64,000 nucleotides of DNA, from assembly GCF_001729765.1 (NCBI RefSeq), contig NZ_CP017181.1, forward strand, positions 1,550,001 through 1,614,000, read 5' to 3'. Below are positions 40,520 to 47,811 of this stretch, piece after piece (positions within the stretch are counted from its first letter, which is position 1; every line of letters starts with the position of its first letter). Position numbers and translations under genes: made by a program. The notes under the pieces were generated by a model, which saw nothing but the letters and a program-made list of their open reading frames with translations, was not told the origin of the DNA and did no database searches. This DNA is from Enterobacter kobei (GTDB taxonomy: Bacteria; Pseudomonadota; Gammaproteobacteria; Enterobacterales; Enterobacteriaceae).

Positions 40520-40541
40520 AAGCCCCTTGCGGGGCTTTTTT
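40520..40541 (+). terminator. late terminator tR'-like
   Basis: AAGCCCC/GGGGCTT stem with TTGC loop and six T. It lies between the candidate late promoter and the late genes; the minus-strand gene at 40540-41490 ends on its edge. Confidence 0.85.
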
Positions 40542-41490
40542 ATGGCAGCGAGTTAACGAAAGAACTGAAAAGGGCCTTATCTTTATTGCTAATTGATTTT
40601 TTCAAATGTAGTTGATGATTTAAAGGTTTAAAGTTTTCCTTTGTGAGATATATACATGCTTTCTCAAAACGATCCTGAAGGAATTGAAATCTTTCATTCA
40701 GCCTGGAAACTTTTAATCCTAATGACATGACCTTCTTCTCAGGAATATCGTCAGGATTGCAATTATTGAGTTCTTCCAGCACAAGGCGAATATCTCTTTC
40801 GAAGATTAGCGCTATGTTATAATCGTTGAGGAGGCATTCAGGATTACGAACAATGCCAATTACTTCGTCGATGAATTGTGGTTTTACATTATCCTCAGCA
40901 TTTTCATCTTCGTTATCGGAAGGTTTTTGAGACATAACATTCGACAACTGCATTTCTTCCTTGGTTTTCCTTCTGGGAAGTAAAACTTTTCCATCTCCTA
41001 AAGCAGCCATACGTTTCAAAGCTTGACTCCCGGCTCGGCCAACTACTTTAGAATCTCTTAAATCTAAAATTTTATGTGCGACCCATTCTAATGATGGTTC
41101 ACTGGCTTCGATTTTGGCTTTTGCTTGGTAATGGAGAAAAATATTTTTCTTGGCTTCCTTGAGGGCTGTTAGATATCTGTGGAAATTTGCCTTTTTCTCG
41201 AGGTCAGTGGCTAGGTTTTCAAATGCTATACCGAAGACTTTTGTACCGCAAACGTGACCCAGGTTCGTCTCCAGACCATCCTCAGTAAGAACAAGAAACC
41301 CTTTTTTATGGCCTGTTCGACAGCTCGACTTGCCACACGGGATTTCTTCCGGGAGGTCATCATAATAACCAAAAACATCGGATAATTGTTGATCGGTCAG
41401 TTCCAGCCTGGAATGATAGCTTTCCCGAGCTTGAATTTCTGTCCAGTCATTAATGCGATCAAAGCTATTGCCGTTTTTAATAAAAATCAT
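40540..41490 (-). CDS. Minus-strand protein of unknown function (candidate moron)
   Basis: I do not recognise this 316-residue protein. Residues 52-81 carry a possible zinc site, C-x4-C-x3-H-x17-H-x-C (IPCGKSSCRTGH and NLGHVCGT). The middle (about 95-140) is a Lys-rich helix, an acidic linker is at about 190-205 (SDNEDENAEDN), and the C-terminal 100 residues are helical. It faces against the late operon, between the late terminator and the tRNA genes, and its DNA is richer in A and T than its neighbours. This is a usual site for lysogeny-expressed cargo such as exclusion or defence genes. RBS AAGGGAAG precedes the ATG. Confidence 0.75.
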   Translation of the reverse strand: MIFIKNGNSFDRINDWTEIQARESYHSRLELTDQQLSDVFGYYDDLPEEIPCGKSSCRTGHKKGFLVLTEDGLETNLGHVCGTKVFGIAFENLATDLEKKANFHRYLTALKEAKKNIFLHYQAKAKIEASEPSLEWVAHKILDLRDSKVVGRAGSQALKRMAALGDGKVLLPRRKTKEEMQLSNVMSQKPSDNEDENAEDNVKPQFIDEVIGIVRNPECLLNDYNIALIFERDIRLVLEELNNCNPDDIPEKKVMSLGLKVSRLNERFQFLQDRFEKACIYLTKENFKPLNHQLHLKKSISNKDKALFSSFVNSLP

Positions 41491-41615
41491 ATCTTCCCTT
41501 GCTCTGGTTAGATTGAAAGCACTGCCGCTTGATATTTAACCATTTCCCTGATTGTTTTTCATCATAAAACCATATTATTGCAAGGGTAGTTTTACCTATG
41601 TATCTTCTTGCTCCC

Positions 41616-41692
41616 GGCCCTTTAGCTCAGTTGGTTAGAGCGTGCGACTCATAATCGCCCGGTCGCTGGTTCAAGTCCAGCAAGGGCCACCA
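41616..41692 (+). tRNA. tRNA-Ile2 (anticodon CAT, lysidine type)
   Basis: A 77-base cloverleaf with encoded CCA. The acceptor GGCCCTT pairs with AAGGGCC and the anticodon CAT is at 41650-41652. It closely resembles E. coli ileX, so the C34 is expected to be changed to lysidine by TilS and the tRNA to read AUA. AUA is rare in the host and commoner in phage genes. Confidence 0.9.
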
Positions 41693-41694
41693 GA

Positions 41695-41768
41695 CCGCCA
41701 CTAGCTCATCGGGAAGAGCGGCAACCCAGGTGTTGTGGTACGGGGTTCGAGGCTCCGGTGGCGGACCA
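41695..41768 (+). tRNA. tRNA-like gene with abnormal anticodon loop
   Basis: A 74-base element between two normal tRNAs. Acceptor CCGCCAC pairs perfectly with GTGGCGG and is followed by A-CCA; D arm GCTC/GAGC and T arm CGGGG-TTCGAGG-CTCCG are normal. The only 5-bp anticodon stem I can draw, GCAAC/GTTGT, leaves a six-base loop CCAGGT with no U33. It may be a decayed tRNA or an unusual tRNA; amino acid cannot be assigned. Confidence 0.6.
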
Positions 41769-41770
41769 CT

Positions 41771-41846
<76 letters not shown>

Positions 41847-41849
41847 TAT

Positions 41850-41924
<75 letters not shown>

Positions 41925-42121
41925 GTTTAAGCTTTTCGGTCTGCGATGATGGGGTCCCCGGAGTGACTGAAAAGCGACCTAGTTTTGAATGGGCGCTGCT
42001 TTTTGCAAAATTGCTGTGTGAAAATGCTGACCTTTGGGTTCAGCGCTCATCCAAAAGCATCTCGTTAAAATCCAGTTAACCTCGGGTGGTTTGTTGGGTG
42101 AGGTGCCTCAAATTCAAATAG

Positions 42122-42143
42122 CCTCGCTTCGGCGAGGTTTTTT
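42122..42143 (+). terminator. terminator after the tRNA array
   Basis: CCTCGC/GCGAGG with TTCG loop followed by six T. Confidence 0.8.
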
Positions 42144-42362
42144 CATTTGTAAGACAACCATCAGGAAGCAATGGCTTAATCTCATTGACTGCAGGAATAA
42201 GTTCGGCGTAATTTATTTCTGTGGTGAATCCTTTCTAAGCGAAAGGGCGTTCCAGCCAACTGCTATCTGCAGGTATGCGCGCGACTTTGCTGGCTGGAGT
42301 AGAGTCACCGGGAGGCACCCGGCACCATGACAACTACAATACAAGTTTCAAATTCCTTGAGA

Positions 42363-42390
42363 GCCTGCCATTAAACGCAGGCCTTTTTTT
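42363..42390 (+). terminator. second terminator before lysis genes
   Basis: GCCTGC (42363-42368) pairs with GCAGGC (42377-42382) and is followed by seven T. Confidence 0.8.
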
Positions 42391-42539
42391 ATGGTTTTGC
42401 AAACTGCTGCTACGCTTTGAGTTGTGGGAAGTAACTGAATGCCCGGTGGTTCTCCTGGACCGATAGTGAATCAGCCGATACAGCTTCACCTCTGAGCATA
42501 AGTCTTACTCACACCTACCTTACAAATAGTCAACTCATT

Positions 42540-42567
42540 AGCCCGCTATCAAAAGCGGGCTTTTTTT
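42540..42567 (+). terminator. third terminator before lysis genes
   Basis: AGCCCGCT/AGCGGGCT arms with a six-base loop and seven T, 100 bases before the holin. Confidence 0.85.
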
Positions 42568-42667
42568 ATTTCAGGCTCCGGGAACCATCATCGACATGAC
42601 TGCTTGTTAAATCGTCCCGAGGGCCTGACCCCTTACTACAAACAGCACCCCGTTTTTCGGAGGTGAT

Positions 42668-42985
42668 ATGGCTAAACGTATGCAAGATAAAGAAAGCATT
42701 GCCGGAGTGTCATGGCTGATTGTCCTTGCTCTGTCATGCTGGGGCGGCCTGGTCCGATACCTTATTGACGTTAAGCAGAACAAAGCCACCTGGAGCTGGA
42801 TCAACGCGCTGGCACAAATTGCAGTGTCCGGATTTACCGGCCTCATTGGTGGCCTGATCAGCGTTGAAAGCGGCCTGAGCCTTTACATGATCCTGGTTAC
42901 GTCTGGTATCAGCGGGGCGATGGGCTCCGTTGCACTGACGTACTTCTGGGAGCGCCTTACGGGGATGAAGAATGCAAACCAGTGA
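42668..42985 (+). CDS. Phage holin
   Basis: A 105-residue inner-membrane protein with three hydrophobic segments at about 14-33 (VSWLIVLALSCWGGLVRYLI), 45-66 and 69-93, and a charged C-terminus. Holins form lesions at a set time to release endolysin. GGAGGTGAT precedes the ATG. It overlaps the endolysin start by 14 bases, and endolysin, Rz and Rz1 follow, which fixes the assignment. Confidence 0.88.
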   Translation: MAKRMQDKESIAGVSWLIVLALSCWGGLVRYLIDVKQNKATWSWINALAQIAVSGFTGLIGGLISVESGLSLYMILVTSGISGAMGSVALTYFWERLTGMKNANQ

Positions 42986-43412
42986 TAAAGGCATTGCCCT
43001 GATCAAGCAGTTCGAAGGCTGCAAGCTCACCGCGTACCAGGACAGCGTCGGAGTGTGGACGATCGGATACGGATGGACTCAGCCTGTCGACGGCAAACCA
43101 ATCCGCGCCGGGATGACGATTAAGCAGGAAACGGCTGATCGTCTACTGAAGACCGGACTTGTCAGCTACGAAAGTGACGTGTCCCGCCTGGTTAAAGTCG
43201 GGCTGACTCAGGGGCAATTCGACGCCCTGGTGTCTTTCGCTTATAACCTCGGCGCCCGGGCATTGTCGACATCGACTCTTCTACGAAAACTCAACGCCGG
43301 TGATTACGCTGGCGCTGCCGATGAGTTCCTGCGCTGGAATAAAGCTGGTGGCAAAGTCCTGAACGGACTCACCCGTCGCCGGGAGGCGGAGCGCGCTCTG
43401 TTCCTGTCATGA
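42972..43412 (+). CDS. Endolysin (GH24 muramidase)
   Basis: A 146-residue T4-lysozyme-type muramidase. The catalytic triad pattern E-x8-D-x5-T is Glu15, Asp24 and Thr30 (FEGCKLTAYQDSVGVWTIGYG region). There is no secretion signal or SAR segment, so it depends on the holin to reach peptidoglycan. It overlaps the holin by 14 bases and Rz by four bases. Confidence 0.95.
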   Translation: MQTSDKGIALIKQFEGCKLTAYQDSVGVWTIGYGWTQPVDGKPIRAGMTIKQETADRLLKTGLVSYESDVSRLVKVGLTQGQFDALVSFAYNLGARALSTSTLLRKLNAGDYAGAADEFLRWNKAGGKVLNGLTRRREAERALFLS

Positions 43413-43795
43413 TTGGCGCGCTGGTTAAGCGTTACTGGCTGCAACTGAGTGCGGTGGCGTTAATCGGAGTGCTGGCGTTCTTCGTGAACCATTACCGCGA
43501 CAACGCCATCACCTACAAAGACCAGCGCGATAAGGCGACGGTCAGGGCCGACACATCAGAGGCGATCACCAATAACGTGATCACCACGATGAACCTCATT
43601 CGCGATATCTCACAGGCTACCCAGAATGCAAAGAACGAACTGGCCAAAAAAGGCGAAACGCGCATTGTCTACATCAGGCAGGCGCTTGAAGGCGATCCGT
43701 GCGCTAACCAGCTTGTTCCTTCTGCCGCTGCTGACAGCCTGCGGGAATACGCAGACAGTTTACGTTCCGGCCCCGTTGGTGCCGATAAGCGCTGA
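43409..43795 (+). CDS. Rz-like inner-membrane spanin
   Basis: A 128-residue protein with one N-terminal membrane helix (about 10-27, LQLSAVALIGVLAFFVNHY) and a long periplasmic helical region, the layout of i-spanins. With the nested Rz1 lipoprotein it fuses inner and outer membranes in the last step of lysis. Coupled to the endolysin by an ATGA overlap. Confidence 0.88.
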   Translation: MIGALVKRYWLQLSAVALIGVLAFFVNHYRDNAITYKDQRDKATVRADTSEAITNNVITTMNLIRDISQATQNAKNELAKKGETRIVYIRQALEGDPCANQLVPSAAADSLREYADSLRSGPVGADKR

Positions 43796-43949
43796 CCTGA
43801 CCGCAGACACGCCGATCCCCGGAATGGTGGTTCCGTTCACATGGCAGGCAAGTCTGGAGTTGAACGCTCAGCTCTATACGGCGCTAGGGCAGTGCAATCT
43901 TGATAAGTCAGCAATCAGGAAAATCGAATCATCAAGAGCCTCGCAATAG
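43686..43949 (+). CDS. Rz1-like outer-membrane lipoprotein spanin, nested in Rz
   Basis: A frame in +1 register inside Rz has a clean lipoprotein signal: starting at TTG 43686 the product begins MKAIRALTSLFLLPLLTAC, with lipobox LLTAC. The mature part is proline-containing (VYVPAPLVP) as in o-spanins and extends 154 bases past the Rz stop, giving 87 residues. An ATG at 43626 would give a longer N-terminus of 20 extra residues ahead of the signal, which fits less well. Confidence 0.7.
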   Translation: MKAIRALTSLFLLPLLTACGNTQTVYVPAPLVPISADLTADTPIPGMVVPFTWQASLELNAQLYTALGQCNLDKSAIRKIESSRASQ

Positions 43950-43961
43950 CGGGGCTTTTTT
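43937..43961 (+). terminator. terminator at the end of the lysis cassette
   Basis: AGCCTCGC/GCGGGGCT with an AATA loop and six T overlaps the end of Rz1. Confidence 0.8.
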
Positions 43962-44001
43962 ATGCGCATCGCACGCGCACATCAAAGAAAGTCTTTCAGC
44001 T

Positions 44002-44055
44002 GTGAGCCTGGGCAAACCGTTAACTTTCGGCGGATTTGCCGTGCGACAGGCTCAC
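44002..44055 (+). ncRNA. structured RNA leader upstream of 44075
   Basis: A nested stem-loop: nine-base outer arms GTGAGCCTG (44002-44010) and CAGGCTCAC (44047-44055) enclose inner arms GGCAAA (44011-44016) and TTTGCC (44035-44040). It ends 19 bases before the next ATG. I recall similar elements in other lambdoid prophages at this place. It may be a leader structure, small RNA or processing site. Confidence 0.5.
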
Positions 44056-44074
44056 GTCTAAAAGGAAATGAGAA

Positions 44075-44698
44075 ATGAATAAAGATATGGTGCTCATATT
44101 ACGTGACGATGGCCATGAGCTTCAAACGGCCGAGTATACAGCCCGCTACGATCGTAATGGGAAAAGAACGATTGCCATGGGGCTTTATGAAAAGAGTCCA
44201 TTCAGTTTCCGCGTTGAACGATTAACAGAGGATAAATCCACGGGATTGGCTATTGGCGTCAAAGAAGGCGAGGTCTTTATCAAGGATGCCTTTATTGGCA
44301 GTGGCATTGTATCTGCGAACTATAACGTGAAGTTGAATATCAACAACGTTGGCAAATTACACGAAGCTGGCATGACCCTCGGTGTTGAAGATGGCCAGAG
44401 CAACGTTGAGTTTATGGCTGATCGCTATATGGTGCATGAAGCCGCTTCATCCATCATCGAGAACGCCGTCGCAACAAGCGCGAAGACGAAGATTAGGCTT
44501 GGCGATGAAATGACGCAGGCCATCATTGATGCTGTACGTGAAAGCGATTTGTTCGCAGCCCTCCAGGCAAAGATTGATGCGCAAACAGCTTCAGTAGTTG
44601 GCTTGCAACAGGCGATGCACGAAGCGGTGAACGACGCTCTTCGCAATGCGCTCAAGCCAGGCGGCATCCTCTGGAATACACGGTCGAGTGGACTCTGA
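44075..44698 (+). CDS. Phage protein, possibly related to tail-tip (J) C-terminal segments
   Basis: A 207-residue protein. The central segment (GVKEGEVFIKDAFIGSGIVSA and NVEFMADRYMVHEA) recalls the repeated part of lambda J/DUF1983 proteins, but the gene lies far from the tail operon. The C-terminal 70 residues form a helical stretch rich in Ala and Gln. RBS AAAGGAAATGAGAA. The assignment is tentative; it could be a stand-alone fibre-like accessory or a remnant. Confidence 0.6.
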   Translation: MNKDMVLILRDDGHELQTAEYTARYDRNGKRTIAMGLYEKSPFSFRVERLTEDKSTGLAIGVKEGEVFIKDAFIGSGIVSANYNVKLNINNVGKLHEAGMTLGVEDGQSNVEFMADRYMVHEAASSIIENAVATSAKTKIRLGDEMTQAIIDAVRESDLFAALQAKIDAQTASVVGLQQAMHEAVNDALRNALKPGGILWNTRSSGL

Positions 44699-44708
44699 GG
44701 GAGGATGT

Positions 44709-44936
44709 ATGCGTATCACTGTATTGGATGACGATCCGGGGCGGAAAATTAATCTCGCTCGGGAACGATATAAAGTCTATATCGATGGCGTTGAAGTTGC
44801 GCACATACTCACTGCTGATGACGAAAAAGGCGAGGTAATTGCCGCCGTAACCGATGAGCGCGGATACATTACGGCAGAGAACGGCGAAGTAAAGCGGCAA
44901 TCTTTTTACGGGCGAGTAATTATCCAACGCCAATAA
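44709..44936 (+). CDS. Small phage protein of unknown function
   Basis: A 75-residue protein, MRITVLDDDPGRKINLARER, then YKVYIDGVEVAHILTADDEK and GYITAENGEVKRQSFYGRV. It looks like a compact beta-rich domain. ATG 44709 has GAGGGAGGATG upstream and starts 10 bases after the previous stop, so it is probably cotranscribed with it. No family assigned. Confidence 0.7.
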   Translation: MRITVLDDDPGRKINLARERYKVYIDGVEVAHILTADDEKGEVIAAVTDERGYITAENGEVKRQSFYGRVIIQRQ

Positions 44937-44953
44937 ACCCCGATGGAGAAATT

Positions 44954-46411
44954 ATGCAGGTCACTATTGATGGTGTCCCGTTTGTGCCTGCCTGCGCTAC
45001 AGCGTCACGGATTGGCCTTGCAATTACTACCCACAACCGGCCAGACGTTTTAAAGCGCGCCATTGAGCAGCACACCAAACATCTTCCCATCGGTGCGCTG
45101 GTGGTGGTTATCGACGATGGCTCTAAACCTGCCGCAGTAGTGCCTGATGGCGTGCAGCTGCTTCGCCATGAAACATCACTCGGCATTGTTGCTTCGAAGA
45201 ACGCCAGCCTGTCAGCCATGATGGATGCCGGGTGCGAGCATCTTTTTGTGTGGGATGATGATGCCTGGCCTATCGCTGATAACTGGCACCTCCCTTACAT
45301 CGAATCACCCGAGCCACACCTGGCTTACCAGTTCCTCGATCTTGCTGGCCAGAATAAGCTCAATGACCTTTCGGTGCTTTACCGTGACGATCAGCATGTG
45401 GCGTACACCGGGCAGCGCGGAGTGATGCTCTATTACCACCGTAGCGCCATCGAGAAGGTGGGTGGATTCGATCCGGTTTATGGTCGCGGCATGTACGAAC
45501 ACAGTGACCTCGCGCTACGTATCCATAACGCTGGCCTGACGACGTGGGCTTACGGTGATGTGGTCGGTTCAGAAAAGCTGATTCATTCTCTCGATGAGCA
45601 TGAAGCCGTAGAGCGTTCGGTACCGCGTCCCGATCGACAGGCGCTGGTGGAACGTAACGTTAAAATCCACAACGAACGGCGTGATGCCGGGTTTACCGGT
45701 TACGTTGAATACCGCAAGCGGCGCGACGTGGTTATCACTACGCTACTGACCAGCCAGCCCGACCCGCAGCGCGGCAAGAAAATGGTGGCTTCGCCTGACA
45801 TGCTGAGCAAATGGGCGGCCTCGCTTCAGAATTGTGGTCGTATCGCGCTGGTGGATGAACTGCAGACAGCCCCGGCAGACGTTGAGCTGTACCGCGTGCC
45901 TGACGTGAAGATGAATGTTTACTTTCGGCGCTGGCTTCACATCTGGCAGCATCTACGCGATCACCCAGAATACCGGTTCGTCTGGTGTACCGATGGTACT
46001 GATGTCGAAATGCTGCGCGCGCCATGGGATGAAATGCAGCCCGGGAATGTTTACGTCGGTTCTGAACCGAAGACGTACTCCGACACTTGGGCAAAGCAGA
46101 ATCATCCGGAGCGTATCTATCAGGATTTCATTGAAGCGCACAGAAATCATGTGATGCTTAACGCTGGCCTGCTGGGCGGTACCCGCGCTGATGTAATGGC
46201 GTTTGCTCACGGCATCATCCGTCTTTACTACCGGATCGAGAGTTATCGTTTCTGGAAGAAAGAACAGGCTGGCGCCGCGGTGGGTGACATGCTGGCGTTC
46301 GGTATTGTCGCTCATTCATTCGCAGGAAAGGTTATTACCGGACCTCATGTGCACACTGTTTTCAAAACTGATGGGATCGGTAAGGAGGCCGCATGGTGGA
46401 AACACAAATGA
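44954..46411 (+). CDS. Two-domain glycosyltransferase (GT2-type N-terminal domain)
   Basis: A 485-residue cytoplasmic protein. Residues 18-230 form a GT2/GT-A domain: ITTHNRPDVL, then VVIDDGS (51-57), metal-binding DDD at 101-103 and the acceptor motif region GGFDPVYGRGMYEHSDLALR. Residues about 255-485 form a second domain with FVWCTDGTDVEML and MLNAGLLGGTRADV, which resembles a second nucleotide-sugar-binding GT-A fold of another family. No membrane segments. The acceptor could be DNA, a virion protein or a soluble host target; position before terminase favours a virion role, which is inference. Followed by an ATGA-coupled 60-residue gene. Confidence 0.8.
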   Translation: MQVTIDGVPFVPACATASRIGLAITTHNRPDVLKRAIEQHTKHLPIGALVVVIDDGSKPAAVVPDGVQLLRHETSLGIVASKNASLSAMMDAGCEHLFVWDDDAWPIADNWHLPYIESPEPHLAYQFLDLAGQNKLNDLSVLYRDDQHVAYTGQRGVMLYYHRSAIEKVGGFDPVYGRGMYEHSDLALRIHNAGLTTWAYGDVVGSEKLIHSLDEHEAVERSVPRPDRQALVERNVKIHNERRDAGFTGYVEYRKRRDVVITTLLTSQPDPQRGKKMVASPDMLSKWAASLQNCGRIALVDELQTAPADVELYRVPDVKMNVYFRRWLHIWQHLRDHPEYRFVWCTDGTDVEMLRAPWDEMQPGNVYVGSEPKTYSDTWAKQNHPERIYQDFIEAHRNHVMLNAGLLGGTRADVMAFAHGIIRLYYRIESYRFWKKEQAGAAVGDMLAFGIVAHSFAGKVITGPHVHTVFKTDGIGKEAAWWKHK

Positions 46412-46590
46412 AAGGCATTTTGATAGAAAGCGATCCGAGATTAATGAACGGTCTGGATGCAGTTGATACGAATTGCATTGCAAAACTGAGACGCATCCAG
46501 ACTGTTAAGTTTTGGAAGGAAAAAAAATCTGAAACCAGCAACGTTAATCTTTTTCCGGGAGAGTTTGTGCATGCCGAGCATGAAAAATAA
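46408..46590 (+). CDS. Small protein coupled to the glycosyltransferase
   Basis: A 60-residue protein starting MKGILIESDPRLMNGLDAV and basic in the middle (AKLRRIQTVKFWKEKKSE). Its ATG overlaps the glycosyltransferase stop (ATGA). Its 3' end overlaps the convergent CxxCxxCC gene by 47 bases. No family recognised; tight coupling suggests it works with the glycosyltransferase. Confidence 0.6.
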   Translation: MKGILIESDPRLMNGLDAVDTNCIAKLRRIQTVKFWKEKKSETSNVNLFPGEFVHAEHEK

Positions 46591-47074
46591 GTGTTTTCAT
46601 AGCTTGTCTTCCCTCTCGTAGGTTCATTGTTTTCAATGATGGCTTTAGGAGATCGTTAACCTCAGACAAAGCATTAGTAAATCCTGACCGGGTAGGAATG
46701 GAGGTTTGAACAGATACGTCATTCAATACAAGAGTGGCCATTGCTTCCATAACATTTATGTTGAGTAATGACGAAACATCTTGAGCCGTTAATGGTTGAA
46801 AAATGAAATTATGACCATCTGTTTTGATTAACACCTTCGATTTATCAGGACGCATTTCTTCATTCACAAAAGGCATTATTCGCCACCCACAGTACCAATT
46901 ACGACAAACGCCAGGTCTGGAGTTGTAGATTGCGCAGCCTTTCACTGAAGATAGGTGGGGGCACGGTACATCTGCTTTTTTCGTTAGCTCAGGTTCTTCA
47001 ATACGAAGAGAAATGCAACACACTGAGCATTCACTACAGGTTCGTTCAGGGATTAAGTGTTTATCAAGTGACAT
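46544..47074 (-). CDS. YkgJ-like CxxCxxCC cysteine-cluster protein (candidate moron)
   Basis: A 176-residue protein with the pattern C13-x2-C16-x2-C19-C20, then CPHL (38-41), C47 in GCAIY and the RPGVCRNWYC segment (C57, C62). This is the layout of the YkgJ/UPF0153 metal-chelating family. The rest (about 75-176) is unassigned. ATG 47074 has GAGGTGG upstream; a GTG at 47092 is less likely. It runs against all surrounding late genes, which suggests its own promoter and expression in the lysogen. Confidence 0.8.
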   Translation of the reverse strand: MSLDKHLIPERTCSECSVCCISLRIEEPELTKKADVPCPHLSSVKGCAIYNSRPGVCRNWYCGWRIMPFVNEEMRPDKSKVLIKTDGHNFIFQPLTAQDVSSLLNINVMEAMATLVLNDVSVQTSIPTRSGFTNALSEVNDLLKPSLKTMNLREGRQAMKTLIFHARHAQTLPEKD

Positions 47075-47185
47075 GACCACCTCGTAATTCACTTTAAAAA
47101 TTGTAGTTAGCCTAAATTTCTAGGCGTGATAACACCATACAATATCTGTGGTCATGAAAAAATTACACCCTGATATTCTGACAGT

Positions 47186-47208
47186 AGCCGCCATCGTGCG
47201 GCTTTTTT
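47186..47208 (+). terminator. terminator upstream of the second glycosyltransferase-like gene
   Basis: AGCCGC/GCGGCT with a six-base loop and six T, immediately before the GGAGG of the next gene. Confidence 0.75.
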
Positions 47209-47223
47209 ATTGGAGGTTCGCTG

Positions 47224-47811
47224 GTGGCTGAAGACATAAAGTTTGTGGTGGTCGGCCATCACATCCGCGTAGGGCAAGCGCAACGGCTTGCTGCGCTGCT
47301 GGATGCTCATCTACTGGTGGATGATAGTAACCATGGTGCGAACTGGAATCATCGGCGCGCTATCGAGTGGGCAGCCGAGCAGCCTTGCCGTGTAGTGGTG
47401 TTGGAAGACGACGCGCTGCCGGTACATGGATTCACCGATAAGGTCACTGACTGGCTGGCTCGTTTTCCTGACGACATGCTGAGCTTTTATCTCGGCACCG
47501 GCCGACCGCCGCAGTATCAGAAAGAGATTGCCGGAATGCTGGTGGAAGCAGACAGAGTAAACGCTGATTACCTTGTTCTTAGCAAACTGATTCACGGCGT
47601 ATGTTACAGCCCTCCTCGGGGCAGGCTGGCGCGCATGCTTAACGCATGGAATAAAACGCTGGCAGCTGATTACGCCGTCGGTGAGGCATTCGGTGGCCGG
47701 GTGATTTATCCGTGTTACTCGCTGGTGGATCACGCTGACCTCCCGACGGTTGAGCGTCACCCTGACAACGAACCGAGGACGGAACGCCGCCGCGCATGGA
47801 GACTGGCATGA
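47224..47811 (+). CDS. Glycosyltransferase-like protein
   Basis: A 195-residue protein with a GT-A-like core: an N-terminal VVVGHHIRVGQAQRLAALL strand-helix, then RVVVLEDDALPVHGF with the EDD at residues 61-63, similar to the metal motif of GT25-type enzymes, and a C-terminal ADYAVGEAFGGRVIYPCYSLVDH. It starts with GTG 47224 after GGAGGTTCGCTG. It is coupled to the HNH gene by an ATGA overlap. Donor and acceptor unknown; with the gene at 44954 it makes two putative sugar transferases in one accessory stretch. Confidence 0.7.
   Translation: MAEDIKFVVVGHHIRVGQAQRLAALLDAHLLVDDSNHGANWNHRRAIEWAAEQPCRVVVLEDDALPVHGFTDKVTDWLARFPDDMLSFYLGTGRPPQYQKEIAGMLVEADRVNADYLVLSKLIHGVCYSPPRGRLARMLNAWNKTLAADYAVGEAFGGRVIYPCYSLVDHADLPTVERHPDNEPRTERRRAWRLA

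Larger units (their letters stand above)
41925..42667 (+). other. late leader region without genes, three terminator-type hairpins
   Basis: These 743 bases between the tRNA array and the holin have no convincing gene; the frames present lack ribosome sites or overlap tRNA. They hold three terminator-type hairpins (listed separately), an 8-bp inverted repeat TCCAGCCA/TGGCTGGA at 42251-42258 and 42291-42298, and a CCGGG/CCCGG stem at 42308-42322. Q-modified polymerase would have to read through all of this to reach lysis. Confidence 0.6.

Noticed and set aside
42034..42330. 98-codon frame in the leader before holin
   Set aside because: It runs through a clear terminator hairpin and a structured region; no ribosome site or recognisable product.
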